Shown here: positions 49,900 to 58,072 of the stretch, in pieces | How positions within the stretch are numbered: position 1 is the first letter of the stretch | Layout: the number at the start of each line of letters is the position of its first letter | Assembly: GCA_902583265.1 (NCBI GenBank) | Contig: CACHVD010000001.1 | Location: 62,001 to 126,000 of the forward strand | Length of the DNA: 64,000 nt | Reading direction: 5' to 3' | Source: an uncultured Prochlorococcus sp. | GTDB taxonomy: Bacteria; Cyanobacteriota; Cyanobacteriia; PCC-6307; Cyanobiaceae | Notes under the pieces: generated by a model | What the model was told of the DNA's origin: nothing | Database searches by the model: none | Seen by the model: the letters and a program-made list of their open reading frames with translations, nothing else | Translations under genes and position numbers: made by a program

Positions 49900-51024
49900 T
49901 TGAATTTGGATAATTTAGATTTGAAGTTAAATAATCAAGTAGCGATACTTATCTGTGGACATGGGAGTAGAAATAAACTAGCCATTACTGAATTTCAAGA
50001 ATTAACTAATTTCATCCAAAAAAGATATCCAAACTTTTTGGTTGAATATGGTTTCTTGGAATTTGCTAAACCTTCGATTGTTGATGCTTTAGACAAGTTA
50101 AAAGATCTTTCTATAAAAAAAGTAATTGCAATACCTGCAATGCTTTTCGCTGCTGGTCATGTAAAAAATGATATACCTAGCCTGCTTATGAATTATTCAA
50201 GTAAAACAGGAATTGAAATAATTTATGGAAGAGAATTAGGTATTAATAATTTAATGATTAGTGCAGCTTGTGAAAGAGTAAAAGATGTATTTAAACAAAA
50301 TAATAATCTCAAACCTGAAGAATCATTATTAGTTGTTGTGGGTAGAGGCTCTTCTGACCCAGATGCGAATTCCAATGTTTCAAAAATTACTAGAATGATC
50401 GTAGAGGGTATTGGTTTAGGGTGGGGGGAAACAGTTTTTTCTGGAGTAACTTTCCCCCTTGTTGAACCTGGCTTGAAAAATGTTGTGAGACTTGGTTATA
50501 AAAATATAATTGTTTTCCCTTATTTCCTTTTCTCAGGTGTCCTTGTTACAAGAATAAAAAGGCAAAGTGATTTAGTTGCGATTAATAATCCAAATATTTC
50601 ATTTATACATGCAAAATATCTTTCGTCACAGTCTTATGTGGTCGACACTTTTGTTGAAAGGATTGAAGAGATTCTTAATAACGAAGGTAATAATTTTATG
50701 AATTGCTCAACTTGTAAATATAGATCAAATTTATTTGGCTTTGAAAAAGAAGTTGGAATGGTCCAAGAAAGTCATCATGACCATGTGGAGGGCTTGGGTA
50801 TCAGCTGTGATTTATGTGATCCTGAATGTAATGGTGCTTGTGAAATACAAAATCAAATTCCAAAATATAATCAAGGAAAATCAGATACAGGAGGAGGTGA
50901 TTACTTAGAACATGAACATGTAGAGGCTCATCAACATGAACATAATCACCATCACCATAGTATTTATCCAAATTCAAAACACCCTTTAGGACCTGTCACG
51001 CTTCGCTTGCCTAATAAAGACTAA
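49900..51024 (+). CDS. CbiX/SirB-like sirohydrochlorin chelatase with Cys/His-rich tail
   Basis: The protein has two chelatase repeats: ILICGHGSRNKLAITEFQEL and, in the second half, LLVVVGRGSSDPDANSNVSK. Such enzymes insert Fe or Co into sirohydrochlorin for siroheme or cobalamin. The C-terminal ~90 residues add NCSTCKYRSNLFGFEKEVG, SHHDHVEGLGISCDLCDPEC and a His run in HQHEHNHHHH, so the tail is probably metal-binding. The frame opens at an ATG (49825) inside the divergent gene; I prefer a TTG near 49900 or 49906 because the conserved core begins at about residue 40 of the long form. Confidence 0.83.
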   Translation: MNLDNLDLKLNNQVAILICGHGSRNKLAITEFQELTNFIQKRYPNFLVEYGFLEFAKPSIVDALDKLKDLSIKKVIAIPAMLFAAGHVKNDIPSLLMNYSSKTGIEIIYGRELGINNLMISAACERVKDVFKQNNNLKPEESLLVVVGRGSSDPDANSNVSKITRMIVEGIGLGWGETVFSGVTFPLVEPGLKNVVRLGYKNIIVFPYFLFSGVLVTRIKRQSDLVAINNPNISFIHAKYLSSQSYVVDTFVERIEEILNNEGNNFMNCSTCKYRSNLFGFEKEVGMVQESHHDHVEGLGISCDLCDPECNGACEIQNQIPKYNQGKSDTGGGDYLEHEHVEAHQHEHNHHHHSIYPNSKHPLGPVTLRLPNKD

Positions 51025-51404
51025 ATCTTAAGAAAATCCGTCGAAATCAATGAATCACCTGTCTCTTTCTCGGCTTAGTCTTAATAGACTCAGTATATAT
51101 AAGTATTCTTAATATAAAATTGTGAAAGTATTTTGAGCTAGATTTTCCACAATTTGCAGGTTGTTTTCCACGTCCAAATCCACACTGGATTAGAAATGGC
51201 AGTATTTTTCAAAAAAAACAGGACTTCAACATTATTGTTGACTTTTTTAAAAGATCTATTAAATTTCCCTTATTTGAAAAAGAAGTTTATTAAAAACCTA
51301 CTTATAACATGAGTCTTATTTGATAATTTGAAAAGTTTACTAGAAGATTTTTCTTGATATTTTTAAAGAAAAATATCATCATTGTTCATGTAGAAAATAA
51401 ACTT
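51025..51404. other. Intergenic region with DnaA-box-like cluster
   Basis: This 380-bp stretch holds no credible gene. At 51143-51151 (TTTTCCACA), 51164-51172 (TTTTCCACG) and 51176-51184 (AAATCCACA) there are three plus-strand sites resembling the cyanobacterial DnaA box. The second starts 21 bp and the third 33 bp after the first. The rest is AT-rich and includes a TATATATAAG stretch near 51095. It also probably contains the promoter of the DUF2811 gene. I did not find a terminator after the chelatase gene. Confidence 0.5.
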
Positions 51405-51662
51405 ATGGATCAGATTAACCAAACAAATTTAACTGATAAGAAACTCGTAGAGTGGTCTTCAAATAAAGTCTCATTAGAAACGGAGCTTTCAGAAACTCTT
51501 TATAACACTATGAAAGATTTTGTATTAAGTAACCCGACCTGGGATCAATATAAGCTTATAAATTCAGCATTAGCAACTTTTCTCGTTCAAAACGGTTGTA
51601 CAGATAATTCTGTCTCAGAAATTTATTTAAATCAATTATTTACACCCTCTAAGTCTTTTTAA
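51405..51662 (+). CDS. DUF2811 family small protein
   Basis: The 85-aa product (from ATG at 51405, MDQINQTNLTDKK) contains VSLETELSETLYNTMKDFVL then WDQYKLINSALATFLVQNGC, a good match to the cyanobacterial DUF2811 pattern. Function unknown. The frame extends 17 codons further upstream to 51354, but those residues do not look like the family. Its end overlaps the convergent GMC gene by 14 bp. Confidence 0.8.
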   Translation: MDQINQTNLTDKKLVEWSSNKVSLETELSETLYNTMKDFVLSNPTWDQYKLINSALATFLVQNGCTDNSVSEIYLNQLFTPSKSF

Positions 51663-53289
51663 TATTTAAACAGGCTCTTCTACTCAAGGCCATCATTGTA
51701 AGTGTGGGGCTTTGCCAAGATGATGTGGGCCAGCATGCTCCATCTAGTACCAGTACATTCTTACATCTCCACAATCTGTTAAATTTATCAACTACGCTAT
51801 TTTCTTCATCTAACCCCATTGGTGCTCCCCCTACCTCATGAATATAATATCCAGGAGGAGGAGGACTACCTGAAAGTGCTATCAAATTTTTTGTAAATAA
51901 ACTCCCTAATGGAATATTCATTAGTTCATCAATATTTTTTATTTTCCCATTTGCAGCTTTGACTGATTTTTGTATTGTTTTTTCCATATGTTTTGCCATA
52001 TTTAACTCATTCTCGCTCCATTCGAATTCAATGTAGGGAATTGGTATTCCCCATTTATCTGTTTTTCTTGAGAGAGAAACTGAGTTTTTCTCTCTAGGAA
52101 GGACTTCACCGTGGGCGATAAGAAAGCCAATGGATTTGTTAGCGTCTTTTTGTAAAAATTTAGGTATCCCTAATCTATCAATTGCCCCCCAGATTCCATA
52201 ACCTCTATGGAAATTTATGTCTTCAATTTCTGGTAAATTTGAACCAAAAGGAATAAAGAAGCTGCCTGCTCCAGAAAGATCGGGAGGATTATCTAGTGAT
52301 TTATCTGAGTTTTTTGCTTTTGGGACTGAAAAAAATCTACAGATAGATATATGATCCATTAGGTATTTACCTAATTTCCCAGAATTATCTTTAAACCCTG
52401 AGGAATTTGATTTGTATTCTGAGTTCAGTAGTATTCTAAGTGTTGAAATTGTTGATGCGCAAAGAAGAATCAAATCACAATCCAATATTTCTTTGTGTCC
52501 ATTTTCTAAGTTTACAATCGTTAGTTTTGAGGCAAGCTCTGTTATCTTGTTAATCTCAAAAGACTCCACTAGGTAATTAGAGATTATTTGTACATTTCCA
52601 GTATCTAGAGCTTTTTTTAAAGAGCTTCCTATGCTTGAGGACTTGGGCCAATTTTCTTCTTTTACAGATGAATTACGGTCAAATCCTCTTGATTGGATAA
52701 ATGGATAGTTTAATTTTAATTTAACTTTGCTGCTAAAAACATTTTCGTTTTCTGTAAGAGGAATTTCACCAATATATTTACCGTTTGGAACCTCCTTGAT
52801 ATCATCTTTTCGTCCATAAATCCCGCAGAAATTTTCAATAAAATCGTAGTGCGGGGAAAGTTCTTCGTATGAAATAGGCCAGTTTGGCCCGAATCCGTCT
52901 TTTTTAGCCGGATGAAAGTCTTCTGAGGAAAGTCTTAATGTTATGCCTCCCCAAGTTAATGATCTCCCCCCATATTGTTTACCTTGTGTCCAAAGAAATG
53001 GCTTTTTTTTTGGGAAGTCATAAGGATGCTTCAATTCATTTGAATATAAGTCAGGATTATTTTTCCAATAACCAGGATGTTGGCACTGATTGGCATGTTT
53101 TTTTGTTATAACTCCTGATAATCTTTTTAATGTACTTTTTGGCTCATAATTACTAGCTTCATCCCTTTTAACTTGAGGACCTGCTTCTATTACTAAAACT
53201 TTGATCCCTTGTTCTGCCAATGTAAGTGCTGCTATTCCTCCTGTAGCTCCAGAACCAACAACAATTGCATCATAAGGACTTATATCCAA
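51649..53289 (-). CDS. GMC-family FAD oxidoreductase
   Basis: This 546-aa flavoprotein has the N-terminal dinucleotide fold AIVVGSGATGGIAALTLAEQ and VIEAGP, then QYGGRSLTWGGITLRL, and the C-terminal GMC segment with YYIHEVGGAPMGLDEENSVV and LVLDGACWPTS. Family members oxidise alcohols, sugars or sterols. The substrate is unknown. The start is TTG at 53289. Confidence 0.88.
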   Translation of the reverse strand: MDISPYDAIVVGSGATGGIAALTLAEQGIKVLVIEAGPQVKRDEASNYEPKSTLKRLSGVITKKHANQCQHPGYWKNNPDLYSNELKHPYDFPKKKPFLWTQGKQYGGRSLTWGGITLRLSSEDFHPAKKDGFGPNWPISYEELSPHYDFIENFCGIYGRKDDIKEVPNGKYIGEIPLTENENVFSSKVKLKLNYPFIQSRGFDRNSSVKEENWPKSSSIGSSLKKALDTGNVQIISNYLVESFEINKITELASKLTIVNLENGHKEILDCDLILLCASTISTLRILLNSEYKSNSSGFKDNSGKLGKYLMDHISICRFFSVPKAKNSDKSLDNPPDLSGAGSFFIPFGSNLPEIEDINFHRGYGIWGAIDRLGIPKFLQKDANKSIGFLIAHGEVLPREKNSVSLSRKTDKWGIPIPYIEFEWSENELNMAKHMEKTIQKSVKAANGKIKNIDELMNIPLGSLFTKNLIALSGSPPPPGYYIHEVGGAPMGLDEENSVVDKFNRLWRCKNVLVLDGACWPTSSWQSPTLTMMALSRRACLNIKKT

Positions 53290-53396
53290 AACCTATTTCG
53301 TGATTTGCTATTTCAATAAATATAGCATTCAGTAAATAATTAATTTTTAGATTTCAGCTTAAGAAGTTAGAATTTACTGAAATACTACTCAAACAA

Positions 53397-53870
53397 ATGA
53401 GATTTATAATTTTAAGTTTTTTAATAGTTGTTTTAACCCTCCCTTCTAGAAGCTTCGCTGCGTTGGATTATGGTAAACAATCTTTGGTAGGGGCTGATTT
53501 TTCTGGATCTGATTTAAAAGGAGCAACTTTCTATTTGACTGATTTACAAGACGCAAATTTGTCAGGTTGCGAGCTCCAAAATGCGACTCTTTATGGAGCA
53601 AAATTGAAAGATACTAATTTAAGTAACTCCAACTTAAGAGAAGTAACTTTGGACTCGGCTGTTTTAGATGGAACAGATTTATCAAATACTAACTTGGAGG
53701 ATTCTTTTGCTTATAGTACCCAGTTTGAAAATGTAAAAATACAAGGCGCAGACTTCACAAATGTTTTTTTGCCAAAAGATATTATTAGGAAATTTTGTGA
53801 AAGTGCTACTGGAACTAATCCAATTACACATAGAGAAACCAGAGAAACTTTAGAGTGCGATTACATTTAA
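53397..53870 (+). CDS. Secreted pentapeptide-repeat protein
   Basis: The 157-aa protein starts with a signal peptide ending near SRSFAALDYG (residue 22), so it is probably lumenal or periplasmic. Residues about 28-122 consist of A(D/N)LxX-type pentapeptide repeats (GADFSGSDLKGATFYLTDLQ, ANLSG, TNLSN, SNLRE), predicted to fold as a right-handed quadrilateral beta-helix. Two Cys lie near the C terminus (KFCES, LECDYI). Similar lumenal pentapeptide proteins occur in cyanobacterial thylakoids. No direct function is known. Confidence 0.88.
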   Translation: MRFIILSFLIVVLTLPSRSFAALDYGKQSLVGADFSGSDLKGATFYLTDLQDANLSGCELQNATLYGAKLKDTNLSNSNLREVTLDSAVLDGTDLSNTNLEDSFAYSTQFENVKIQGADFTNVFLPKDIIRKFCESATGTNPITHRETRETLECDYI

Positions 53871-53872
53871 AT

Positions 53873-54265
53873 TTATGCACATACAAGTTCTTTTTTAATC
53901 TTTCTTTGTTTATAAAGTGATTTTCCAACAGGCCAACCTAAAGTACATAAATGTTTCATTAAAGAACCTGAGTAATTGAAATAAAAATTGTCTGAATATT
54001 TGATGCCAAGTTCATTTAGAGTGGTTATTAATAAACATAGATCTTTCTTTTTGCCTTTTTTCATATCCAATAATATCAATGCTTCACTGGATAATTTTTT
54101 TTCTAGTCCCTTATCATTTTCAGCAAAACCAACTTTAAGTGAATTAAATGCATCAGAATAAAGAGTATAAATTATTCCACTATTAGATTTATCTAGAGAA
54201 GTATCTACATTAAATCTTGATGATATTAATGTTTTGTATCCTTTAATGATTTTTCTGTTATTCAT
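53873..54265 (-). CDS. Small protein, weakly GIY-YIG/T5orf172-like
   Basis: This 130-aa protein contains SGIIYTLYSDAFNSLKVGFA, a spacing that faintly recalls the start of T5orf172/MUG113 domains (YxLY...xKVGxA), followed by DLCLLITTLNELGIKYSD and a basic end. The resemblance is weak and no catalytic residues are assigned. It begins 2 bp after the end of the upstream gene on the same strand, forming a two-gene unit. Confidence 0.65.
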   Translation of the reverse strand: MNNRKIIKGYKTLISSRFNVDTSLDKSNSGIIYTLYSDAFNSLKVGFAENDKGLEKKLSSEALILLDMKKGKKKDLCLLITTLNELGIKYSDNFYFNYSGSLMKHLCTLGWPVGKSLYKQRKIKKELVCA

Positions 54266-54267
54266 AA

Positions 54268-54765
54268 TTATTTGATTCCATCCTGAGCTAATTCGTATTT
54301 TTCCAATAGATTGTTTACTTCTGCTAGTGCAATCCTCTTTTGACAGGCCGAGTCATATCTATTTACTGCAATTGAAGGTATTGAACCTTTGCTTTTCATT
54401 TCCCTTATACCAGTTTCTAAACATTGAAAAGCAACACTTGATAGATCTCTTCCTTCTGCTGCGGCCCAAACTTTCAAAAGATAAGTAAGATTTGATGGTA
54501 CTGAGATCTGTACTTTGTTTGAATTTGAAGTATTTAATGTAATATCATCGAGACTAATTTCTTTAGAGGAAATAGTTTCTTTAACCTTTTTCTTCAAAAA
54601 TTTTACTTTACTTATAGCGTCCTCTTTATTCTTTATTAGTTGTTCTATTTCAAATAAATCTTCTTCAGAATTAATTAAAGCTTCTAATGCCCATTTAGCA
54701 TCATCTTTCGCAACCGCGGTTCTATCAAGCCATTCATCTCTTATTTTTGACCAATTACTAGGCAT
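54268..54765 (-). CDS. Coiled-coil + ribbon-helix-helix-like protein
   Basis: This 165-aa protein has an acidic/basic helical N-terminal half (about 1-70, probable coiled coil), then VQISVPSNLTYLLKVWAAAEGR followed by DLSSVAFQCLETGIREM. A short beta segment, two helices and the spacing resemble ribbon-helix-helix DNA-binding proteins. A perfect 14-bp palindrome lies 30 bp upstream of its ATG, fitting autoregulation. Function inferred from fold only. Confidence 0.68.
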   Translation of the reverse strand: MPSNWSKIRDEWLDRTAVAKDDAKWALEALINSEEDLFEIEQLIKNKEDAISKVKFLKKKVKETISSKEISLDDITLNTSNSNKVQISVPSNLTYLLKVWAAAEGRDLSSVAFQCLETGIREMKSKGSIPSIAVNRYDSACQKRIALAEVNNLLEKYELAQDGIK

Positions 54766-54795
54766 AAGCTTTATAAGATAATTCTATGATATATA

Positions 54796-54844
54796 AATCT
54801 ATATAGATTGTCTACGCATTCTAAACAGAATTAATATAGATTGT
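54796..54844. promoter_or_regulatory. Palindromic operator candidate upstream of the RHH-like gene
   Basis: AATCTATATAGATT at 54796-54809 is a perfect 14-bp palindrome. Its right half-site extends to ATATAGATTGT (54801-54811), and the same 11-mer recurs at 54834-54844, 33 bp away (about three helical turns). The cluster sits 30-80 bp upstream of the ATG at 54765. This is the arrangement expected for a repressor binding its own promoter. Confidence 0.5.
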
Positions 54845-55027
54845 TTAAAAATTTTATTTTTAATAATTCCTTATCTTAGAAATAATCTTTTACAATAATT
54901 GAAACTGCAAAATCCATCCAATGTGATCTTAGAGGTATTTTCCCCGCTAATTGAAAACGATATATTTGATAACTCAATCTTTTTAAATTTTAGTTATTTG
55001 TTTATTTAATTAAAAACTTCTGAGCTT

Positions 55028-55417
55028 TTAATCTCTCTCAATAAGTTCAATTTTATAACCATCAGGATCCTCAACAAAAGCCAAGACAGTAGTACTGTTT
55101 TTCATTGTTTTAGGTTTGGTTGTTATTTTACAACCATTTTTTTCTAATCCTTGGCAAATTAGATGAATATCTTTTACTCCAATAGCTATATGACCATATT
55201 TATCTCCAAGCTCATAGTCTTCAGACGTTTTATCCCAGTTATAAGTTAATTCAATTACTGAGTTTTCTTTTTCTGAGCCATAACCAACAAATGCCAAAGT
55301 GAATTTTCCATGAGGGTAATCCTTTTTTCGCAATAAATTCATTCCTAATCTATTGACGTAGAAATCAATTGACTTATCTAAATCTCCAACCCTCAACATT
55401 GTATGTAGGATACGCAT
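55028..55417 (-). CDS. gloA: Lactoylglutathione lyase (glyoxalase I)
   Basis: The 129-aa protein is a metal-dependent VOC-fold enzyme that isomerises the methylglyoxal-glutathione hemithioacetal. [19 protein letters not shown] begins the first module, [13 protein letters not shown] gives a metal Glu, [10 protein letters not shown] a metal His, and [15 protein letters not shown] ends the second module with its Glu. The length is right for the bacterial Ni-type enzyme. Confidence 0.94.
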   Translation of the reverse strand: MRILHTMLRVGDLDKSIDFYVNRLGMNLLRKKDYPHGKFTLAFVGYGSEKENSVIELTYNWDKTSEDYELGDKYGHIAIGVKDIHLICQGLEKNGCKITTKPKTMKNSTTVLAFVEDPDGYKIELIERD

Positions 55418-55530
55418 TTTGAATTATGAACCTGAATCAATTATCTAATATTTAATAACCATCTGCCAAAGTTGATTTTTTCGAAAGTAAGTTTTTTTTA
55501 TTAAGTTCAAAAAATTAGGTTAAAATATAA

Positions 55531-55986
55531 ATGCGAAATTCCAATAATATATTGAATCAGATATTCCAAAGACTCTCATCAGTATTTCTGTATACTTTGC
55601 CACTCAAGGCATCAATACCTTTTGGATATTATTTGTTCTATAAATATTCATTTTTAAAAATACTATTATTACTAACTTTTCCCATAGCAATAATTGAAAA
55701 ATCTTTGCCTTTTGGTAGTTTTTTATTATTTATAATTTTGTTTGCTGGATTAGTAAGAAATCCAAATGTTCCCTATTTCGTAAGATATAACGCATGCCAA
55801 GCTTTATTAATTGATATTGCTTTAATAATAATTTCATATCTCCTGAGAATATTTCCCATAGTTGAATTAGGCTCAATAATTTTTATATTTACTCTATGTA
55901 TTTTTATTTATTCGATTTTTAAATGTATTTATGGAGTTGAACCTGAAATCCCCTTGATTAGTAAATCTGTGAGAATGCAAATTTAA
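55531..55986 (+). CDS. Tic20 family protein
   Basis: This 151-aa membrane protein has about four hydrophobic helices. VRNPNVPYFVRYNACQALLI is the characteristic Tic20 motif, and it keeps the segment LPFGSFLLFIILFAGL before it. Plastid Tic20 is part of the inner-envelope protein import channel; cyanobacterial homologues are present but their role is not settled. Confidence 0.9.
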   Translation: MRNSNNILNQIFQRLSSVFLYTLPLKASIPFGYYLFYKYSFLKILLLLTFPIAIIEKSLPFGSFLLFIILFAGLVRNPNVPYFVRYNACQALLIDIALIIISYLLRIFPIVELGSIIFIFTLCIFIYSIFKCIYGVEPEIPLISKSVRMQI

Positions 55987-56012
55987 AAGTATTTTAGATT
56001 TACTGACTTTCT

Positions 56013-56342
56013 TCAGCACTCATTCAAAATAGATTCCCATCTTTGTTGACTTGCCTTTATTGCTTGCATTGGTAGATTGGCTCCCTCTATTTCGAAGGCT
56101 TTAATTAATGATTTATTAGCTAATAGACCTAATCTTGCTGCCTCTCTTTGCCTAGAGCATACTTTTTTTCTTGATCCCTCTTTTAGACTATTTTCGATTT
56201 CTTTAAGAATTTGGCTAGCTTCATTCGATTTAGAATAAAAATCATTCATATACACATCAAGTGCCGTATCAGCAAGGATTCTTACTGGAGAGATTATTGT
56301 GACTAAGCACACTATAAAACTTGTAAATAAAAATATTTTCAT
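56013..56342 (-). CDS. Small secreted protein
   Basis: The 109-aa product has an N-terminal signal peptide (about 1-25, cleavage near RILADTA) and a helical mature part with two cysteines (KVCSRQ and the last residue NEC). No family recognised. It follows the 194-aa membrane-protein gene by 7 bp on the same strand, so the two are likely co-expressed. Confidence 0.72.
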   Translation of the reverse strand: MKIFLFTSFIVCLVTIISPVRILADTALDVYMNDFYSKSNEASQILKEIENSLKEGSRKKVCSRQREAARLGLLANKSLIKAFEIEGANLPMQAIKASQQRWESILNEC

Positions 56343-56349
56343 AAGAATC

Positions 56350-56934
56350 TTAAGTAAATTTTTTGCCCGATCTCTTTAATACTAAATAAAAAGTTAGAAC
56401 GCTAATTGTTCCAGATGGGCCTATTAAAACATGCCAAAATTGATCGCCACTCATTGAGAGCCTTGTTCCAAAGAAAGTCGTAAAAAAAATACCAAATATT
56501 GGGTAAAGGATAAAAAGCCAATCTTTAAAAACTCTTTGCCAAGTAATAATTAGAACTATACTTATTATTACTTGAAAAAGAAGAGCAATAGATTTATCAA
56601 ATAAAAAATATGAGATTATTGAACATAAAGAAATACAAAAATTAGTTTTTTTAATAAATTTATTTTTTATAACTGATATCGATAAACATGTTAGACCTAA
56701 AGATAGGAAAGAATAAAATAACCAATTAAATAAAGAGGAATGATCTACATAAATCCAAGATGTTTGTGTATGATCTATCATTTCAGAAATCGATGCCAAT
56801 CCTAAAAAAATAAAACCGAAAGGTATCAATTCGTTCTTGCGAATATGTTTGAATTTTCTGATAGATCTAATTCCTAATAATATTGGAATGATTGCTGCCT
56901 GAAAGTGGGCTAATAATAAAATTGAAAAAAACAA
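56350..56934 (-). CDS. Multi-pass membrane protein of unknown function
   Basis: This 194-aa protein has about five to six hydrophobic segments, including IIPILLGIRSIRKFKHIRKN, LFNWLFYSFLSLGLTCLSIS and LFQVIISIVLIITWQ. No family or active-site motif recognised. The start is TTG at 56934. It is upstream of the small secreted protein gene with a 7-bp gap. Confidence 0.7.
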   Translation of the reverse strand: MFFSILLLAHFQAAIIPILLGIRSIRKFKHIRKNELIPFGFIFLGLASISEMIDHTQTSWIYVDHSSLFNWLFYSFLSLGLTCLSISVIKNKFIKKTNFCISLCSIISYFLFDKSIALLFQVIISIVLIITWQRVFKDWLFILYPIFGIFFTTFFGTRLSMSGDQFWHVLIGPSGTISVLTFYLVLKRSGKKFT

Positions 56935-56990
56935 AATAAATTCTTAAACTAAATTCATCTAAAATTTAAAAATAAAAAATTAGCTTCAAG

Positions 56991-57191
56991 TTATCTTAGT
57001 AGAGATAGATACCATTGCCCGATTACTATTATCAATATTGTAAGAACAAAAGGGAAAGCAGGATATCTTGTCTGAAAATCTGCTGGTGGCCAAGGAGACC
57101 AAGATATTAGCCTTCCCTGAGGTTCGTTTGAAAAAACTTTTTTCTTAGATTTCTTGGATATTAAATTATCTGTAGCAAATCCTTTACTCAT
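56991..57191 (-). CDS. Small single-pass membrane protein
   Basis: This 66-aa protein has a basic N-terminal half (SKKSKKKVFSNEPQGRLISW), a PWPPADFQTRYPAFPF segment and one C-terminal helix. It lacks the ExxNxR chlorophyll-binding motif of high-light-inducible proteins. No family recognised. Confidence 0.7.
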   Translation of the reverse strand: MSKGFATDNLISKKSKKKVFSNEPQGRLISWSPWPPADFQTRYPAFPFVLTILIIVIGQWYLSLLR

Positions 57192-57271
57192 TGTCTAAAT
57201 AAAATTATATTAACAAACAGGTACCAAAAGAGCGTTTATATTATTCGGTTGAAGTTCAGTCGCTTTTTATT

Positions 57272-57332
57272 CGGAGGGAGGGGGATTCGAACCCACGGTG
57301 CCCTTACAGACACGCTAGTTTTCAAGATTAGA
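57272..57332 (-). repeat. 3'-half tRNA-Ser remnant
   Basis: This 61-bp block aligns without gaps to 58100-58160 of the intact tRNA-Ser(TGA), with 57 of 61 positions identical. It covers the 3' acceptor strand, T arm, variable arm and anticodon loop, then homology stops abruptly just past the anticodon. The rest (57333-57360) has no D arm or matching 5' acceptor. It is not a functional tRNA. Such 3' tRNA fragments usually mark the far end of an element inserted at a tRNA gene. Confidence 0.85.
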
Positions 57333-57405
57333 TGGTGTTCAGTTATACCAATGGATTTGATAGTGCTAGGCGAAACAAAAAAACCGAAAGTTGACCACCT
57401 TTAAT

Positions 57406-57480
57406 TTATGTGAATTCCTCAGCATTAACAGCAGTAGGTAAAGCGATAGCAGCTAGAAGTGGGAGTAGTAAGCGTTTCAT
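57406..57480 (-). CDS. Signal-peptide-only minigene or gene remnant
   Basis: This 24-codon frame begins MKRLLLPLLAAIALPTAVNA and continues four residues to a stop. That is a complete export signal, with basic start, hydrophobic core and AxA cleavage site, and no mature protein. Its ATG overlaps the stop of the upstream 140-aa membrane gene. It may be the leftover 5' end of a deleted secreted-protein gene. Confidence 0.55.
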   Translation of the reverse strand: MKRLLLPLLAAIALPTAVNAEEFT

Positions 57481-57899
57481 TTAATTATTAGGTCACTAGT
57501 TTCTTCTAAATTGGTATATTTACGAAAAATAGAATAATTCAAGATTATTAAAACTGCTAAAAATATATGGAATTGTTTCCCATAGGGGATTCCCATACCA
57601 TTTATGGCTACCCATGTATTTGTATAAAATGCCCATATATTTGTTATGAGAAGAGGAATAAAAACGCGTATTTTCTTTAATTTTGAACGAATATTCACAA
57701 GAATACTGAAGGTACTAAAAATCCCAATTATTAATCCAATTGAAGTATATCCATGCAATATCCTCATTGAAGCATCGGAGTGTTCATGAGCAAAAAAAGC
57801 CGCCAAAATATTTAATGGCACTAAAGTACCTGGCTCAGGACCAAAAAAATCTCTAGCTCTACCAAATAACCAATTAATGGTATTTGTATAATTTTCCAT
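57477..57899 (-). CDS. Multi-pass membrane protein inside the tRNA-bounded interval
   Basis: The 140-aa protein has about four hydrophobic segments (GTLVPLNILAAFFAHEHSD, ILHGYTSIGLIIGIFSTFSI, IRVFIPLLITNIWAFYT, FHIFLAVLIILNYSIF). No family recognised. It lies between the 3' tRNA fragment and the intact tRNA-Ser, so it may be cargo of the inserted element. Its stop overlaps the signal-peptide minigene by 4 bp. Confidence 0.7.
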   Translation of the reverse strand: MENYTNTINWLFGRARDFFGPEPGTLVPLNILAAFFAHEHSDASMRILHGYTSIGLIIGIFSTFSILVNIRSKLKKIRVFIPLLITNIWAFYTNTWVAINGMGIPYGKQFHIFLAVLIILNYSIFRKYTNLEETSDLIIK

Positions 57900-58050
57900 A
57901 TAAAAAACGAGCTAATTGCCCCTTTATTTTAGTTCGACTGTCAATTAAGATAAGTTTACATTTAGTTGACCGAAAGTTGACCACTTTTCTTCATATAATT
58001 ACGTGAAATTACATGAAATCTAACGAAATCAGCCCAAGATATTAATCAAT

Positions 58051-58072
58051 AAAAAAACTCCTAAAAGGAGTT
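58051..58072 (-). terminator. Terminator of tRNA-Ser
   Basis: On the minus strand a 7-bp stem (AACTCCT/AGGAGTT at 58056-58072, 3-nt loop) is followed by a T run complementary to 58051-58057. It begins 28 bp after the 3' end of the tRNA. Confidence 0.8.

Larger units (their letters stand above)
57383..57984. repeat. 16-bp direct repeat pair (57383-57398 and 57969-57984)
   Basis: ACCGAAAGTTGACCAC occurs exactly at both positions, 586 bp apart, and each is followed by a loosely similar AT-rich stretch ending in GTGAA. Around the second copy TTGACC is iterated (GTTGACCGAAAGTTGACCAC). The two copies flank the membrane-protein gene and the minigene inside the tRNA-bounded interval. Confidence 0.7.

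Noticed and set aside
51143-51184. Chromosome replication origin
   Set aside because: DnaA-like sites are present, but there is no dnaA or dnaN nearby and only three boxes. I list it as a DnaA-box-like cluster only.
57272-57360. A second functional tRNA-Ser gene
   Set aside because: Only the 3' half matches the intact tRNA. No D arm and no 5' acceptor strand pair with it, and the T stem has a mismatch, so it is a remnant.
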